The notes under the pieces: generated by a model
What the model was told of the DNA's origin: nothing
The model's input: the letters and a program-made list of their open reading frames with translations, nothing else
The model's database searches: none
Part shown: piece by piece, positions 7,801 through 8,452 of the stretch
Layout of the letters: each line of letters starts with the position of its first letter
How positions within the stretch are numbered: position 1 is the stretch's first letter
From: Candidatus Methylomirabilota bacterium
GTDB lineage: Bacteria > Methylomirabilota > Methylomirabilia > Methylomirabilales > Methylomirabilaceae
Direction of reading: 5' to 3'
DNA: 8,452 nt
Assembly: GCA_016200385.1 (NCBI GenBank)
Contig: JACQEV010000196.1
Span: 1 to 8,452 of the forward strand
Program-made: the position numbers and the translations under genes

Positions 7801-8186
7801 CCCTCGTAGCGGTGCACGGCCTCCATCAGCCGCTCGAGGACGGGATCCAGGAGCTTGCCTGCGTCCTCAGGGTCCCGGTTGGCCAAGAGCTCCATGGAGC
7901 CCTTAAGGTCGGCGAAGAGGACGGTGACCTGCTTCCGCTCACCTTCGAGGGCGCTTCGGGAGGTGAGGATCTTCTCGGCGAGGTGCTTCGGGGTGTAGCT
8001 TTCCGGGGAACCAAACTTCTTCGGTGGGGCAGCCTGGACTAGGAGTGCCCCGCACTCGCCACAGAATCTCTGCCCAGGGGGATTAGACGCCTCGCAGGTG
8101 GTGCAGACGGCCGCAAGCCGCGCACCACATTCGCCACAGAATTTCTGAGTTGGGGGATTCTCGGCTTGGCACCGAGGACACTTCAT
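4815..8186 (-). CDS. Zinc-ribbon / class III cyclase-like / STAND-type ATPase / TPR signalling protein
   Basis: A large, probably cytoplasmic signalling protein of about 1123 residues with no signal peptide or membrane segment. Two tandem zinc ribbons come first: C3/C6 with C17/C20, and C28/C31 with C42/C45. The class III nucleotide cyclase-like domain (about 84-264) keeps both metal aspartates, D93 (LFADLKGS) and D137 (MGDGIMALFG), and R218. It has Q133 at the usual substrate-selecting Lys, T207 at the Asp, and H214 at the transition-state Asn. An AAA/STAND ATPase follows (about 283-640): FVGR motif 285-288, Walker A GEPGVGKS at 314-321, Walker B LVFEDLHWID around 440-449. The rest, from about 690, is helical with TPR-like repeats and no recognisable DNA-binding domain. 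ATG at 8186 is preferred because GGAG lies 8 bases upstream and the protein then opens directly on the zinc ribbon; a TTG at 8228 would add 14 residues. Such proteins are widespread but of unknown function, probably ATP-switched scaffolds. Catalysis is uncertain. Confidence 0.92.
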   Translation of the reverse strand: MKCPRCQAENPPTQKFCGECGARLAAVCTTCEASNPPGQRFCGECGALLVQAAPPKKFGSPESYTPKHLAEKILTSRSALEGERKQVTVLFADLKGSMELLANRDPEDAGKLLDPVLERLMEAVHRYEGTVNQVMGDGIMALFGAPLAHEDHAIRACYAALAMQESVSRFGDEVQRAGRVPVQIRVGLNSGEVVVRSVGSDLRMDYTAVGRTTHLAARMEQIAKAGSVLITAATLKLAEGYVHVKPLGPVPVKGLESPVEVYEVMGASPVRTRLQAAALRGFTRFVGRQVELEALRQALAKARAGHGQVVALVGEPGVGKSRLFWEFTHSPQTHGWLILDSGSVSYGKATPYLPAIDLLKGYFQIEARDDSRKIREKITGKLLTLDEALRPVLPAFLALLDVPVDDSQWQALDPRQRRQRTLDAVKRLLLRESQAQALCLVFEDLHWIDPETQALLDSLIGSLPTTRLLLLVNYRPEYQHGWGGKTYYTQLRIDPLPPESCDELLQALLGDDARLQPLKRLLIDRTEGNPFFLEESVRTLVETAVLVGGRGSYCLARPLEVIQVPATVQAVLDARIDRLPPEEKRLLQSAAVIGKDVPFAVLHAIADMPEDELQPGLAHLQAAEFLYEASLFPDLEYTFKHALTHEVAYGSLLQERRRALHGRILAAIEALHAARLAEHVERLAHHALRGELWDKAAVYCQQAGVKAALRSANLEAVTYYEQALDALGHLPEDRDTIEQNINIRVDLGPILTALKGPGSPEVEEAYTRAQELCERLGETTQLFPVLWGLWYMHFWRAELGAARELAEQLLAVARQAQDPGFLLEAQHTLWPTLFDLGELVSSREHWEQGIALYDPQQHRSLAFVYGSHDPDACARWHAGRTLWLLGYPDQALKINRDSIRTARELAHPLTITFAHHYCAVLHHLRGEREAAQELIEVVVKLSTDHGFAPLLAVGTMVGGRLLVEQGRGEEGIAQLRQGLAALEATGSGRKCYYQALLAGAYGMEGQIEEGLSVLAATLAAAQATGERHSEAELYRLKGEFLLKLAPPAVEQAEGCFGQAIEIARQQRAKSWELRAVMGLSRLWHAQGKREDARRALEEVYRWFTEGFDTSDLKEARGLLEEIS

Positions 8187-8294
8187 ACCAGGGTCTCCAA
8201 CGAGCGCGGCTAATCTATTTCGGGGCAATGTAACACCATTTCGTGCGTTCGCTATAGTTGTTCTCAGTACCTTAATTTGGAAAAGGGGATCACG
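8187..8294 (-). promoter_or_regulatory. Short gap between transposase end and cyclase/ATPase gene
   Basis: About 108 bp, noticeably more AT-rich than the flanking genes, separates the transposase stop from the preferred start of the large gene. It must hold the right end of the insertion element and probably the promoter of the large gene. Several weak -10-like hexamers are seen on the minus strand (TATAGC, TACATT, TAGATT) but none has a good -35 partner, so no promoter is assigned. The insertion-element boundary cannot be placed without homologous copies. Confidence 0.3.
8194..8198 (-). promoter_or_regulatory. Ribosome binding site deciding the start of the cyclase/ATPase gene
   Basis: The minus strand reads TTGGAGACCCTGGTATG: GGAG with 8 bases to the ATG at 8186. 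The upstream in-frame TTG at 8228 has no comparable site, so ATG is the better start. Confidence 0.65.
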
Positions 8295-8452
8295 TCAAGA
8301 GTTCTGTTGAATTCGCCGAAGGGGATGCTCCTTCCAGTTGGTGTTGAGATGCCGGTTCACACCATACCCGATCCGCTCGGCCGACTCCGCGTTCGTGAAG
8401 ACGCCCATCGGCCGCGTCCGATACACTCGAGGTCGATGGGGGTTGCTTCGTA
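8295..8452 (-). CDS. IS256/Mutator-type transposase, C-terminal fragment cut by the window edge
   Basis: Reading leftwards from the right edge, an open minus-strand frame of 51 codons ends in TGA at 8295-8297. Its translation contains VYRTRPMGVFTNAESAERI, followed by a segment ending NTNWKEHPLRRIQ. This matches from memory the C-terminal pattern of IS256/Mutator-type transposases: an R-R-T-R/K-P-M segment, then F-x-N-x-E-S-x-x-R-I, then N-x-x-W-K-x-x-x-L. The catalytic DDE residues would lie upstream, beyond the window, so whether the element is intact cannot be judged. The first residues (RSNPHRPR) fit the family less well, which may mean local divergence or decay. No terminal inverted repeat was recognised between the stop and the cyclase/ATPase gene. 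Confidence 0.6.
   Translation of the reverse strand, partial: RSNPHRPRVYRTRPMGVFTNAESAERIGYGVNRHLNTNWKEHPLRRIQQNS

Noticed and set aside
8187..8228. TTG start for the large protein at 8228
   Set aside because: It would add 14 residues before the zinc ribbon without a good ribosome site, whereas ATG at 8186 has GGAG at ideal spacing.

Overview
The window is GC-rich, mostly coding bacterial DNA. It is dominated by signalling genes of kinds common in large-genome environmental Gram-negative bacteria (Deltaproteobacteria, NC10/Rokubacteria, Nitrospirota and similar): a membrane GGDEF protein, a sigma-54 two-component pair and a giant cyclase/ATPase/TPR protein. No gene here fixes the taxon, so this placement is an inference. 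No rRNA, tRNA, CRISPR array or phage gene was seen.

Layout. From the left edge, a small cupin-fold protein (1-270, +, probably cut by the window edge) is followed by a short non-coding leader with GC-rich hairpin potential (271-361). Next comes a membrane-anchored diguanylate cyclase (362-1474, +). It ends against a compact 69-bp inverted-repeat element (1475-1543) whose arms match over 13 bp and which is flanked on both sides by TTAG. Everything beyond is on the minus strand. A PilS/NtrB-like sensor histidine kinase (4657 to 2984) and an NtrC-family sigma-54 response regulator (2963 to 1590) form a clear two-gene operon with a 20-bp gap. Upstream of it, after 157 bp, lies a protein of about 1123 residues (8186 to 4815) with two tandem zinc ribbons, a class III nucleotide-cyclase-like domain, a STAND/AAA-type ATPase and a long TPR-like helical C-terminus. 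At the right edge is the C-terminal end of an IS256/Mutator-type transposase (8452 to 8295, minus, cut by the window edge).

How the genes may work together. The kinase should autophosphorylate on H347 and pass phosphate to D55 of the regulator, which has every motif needed to activate sigma-54 RNA polymerase. Its targets are not evident here: there is no convincing -24/-12 promoter and no pilus, nitrogen or metal gene nearby. The diguanylate cyclase has an intact GGDEF active site and an intact product-inhibition site, so it should make c-di-GMP in response to a periplasmic signal. The cyclase-like domain of the giant protein keeps both metal aspartates but lacks the residues that normally select the purine and stabilise the transition state, so cAMP production should not be assumed.

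The least explained features are the TTAG-flanked element at 1471-1547 and the substituted cyclase domain. No obviously new multi-gene defence or biosynthetic system is visible.
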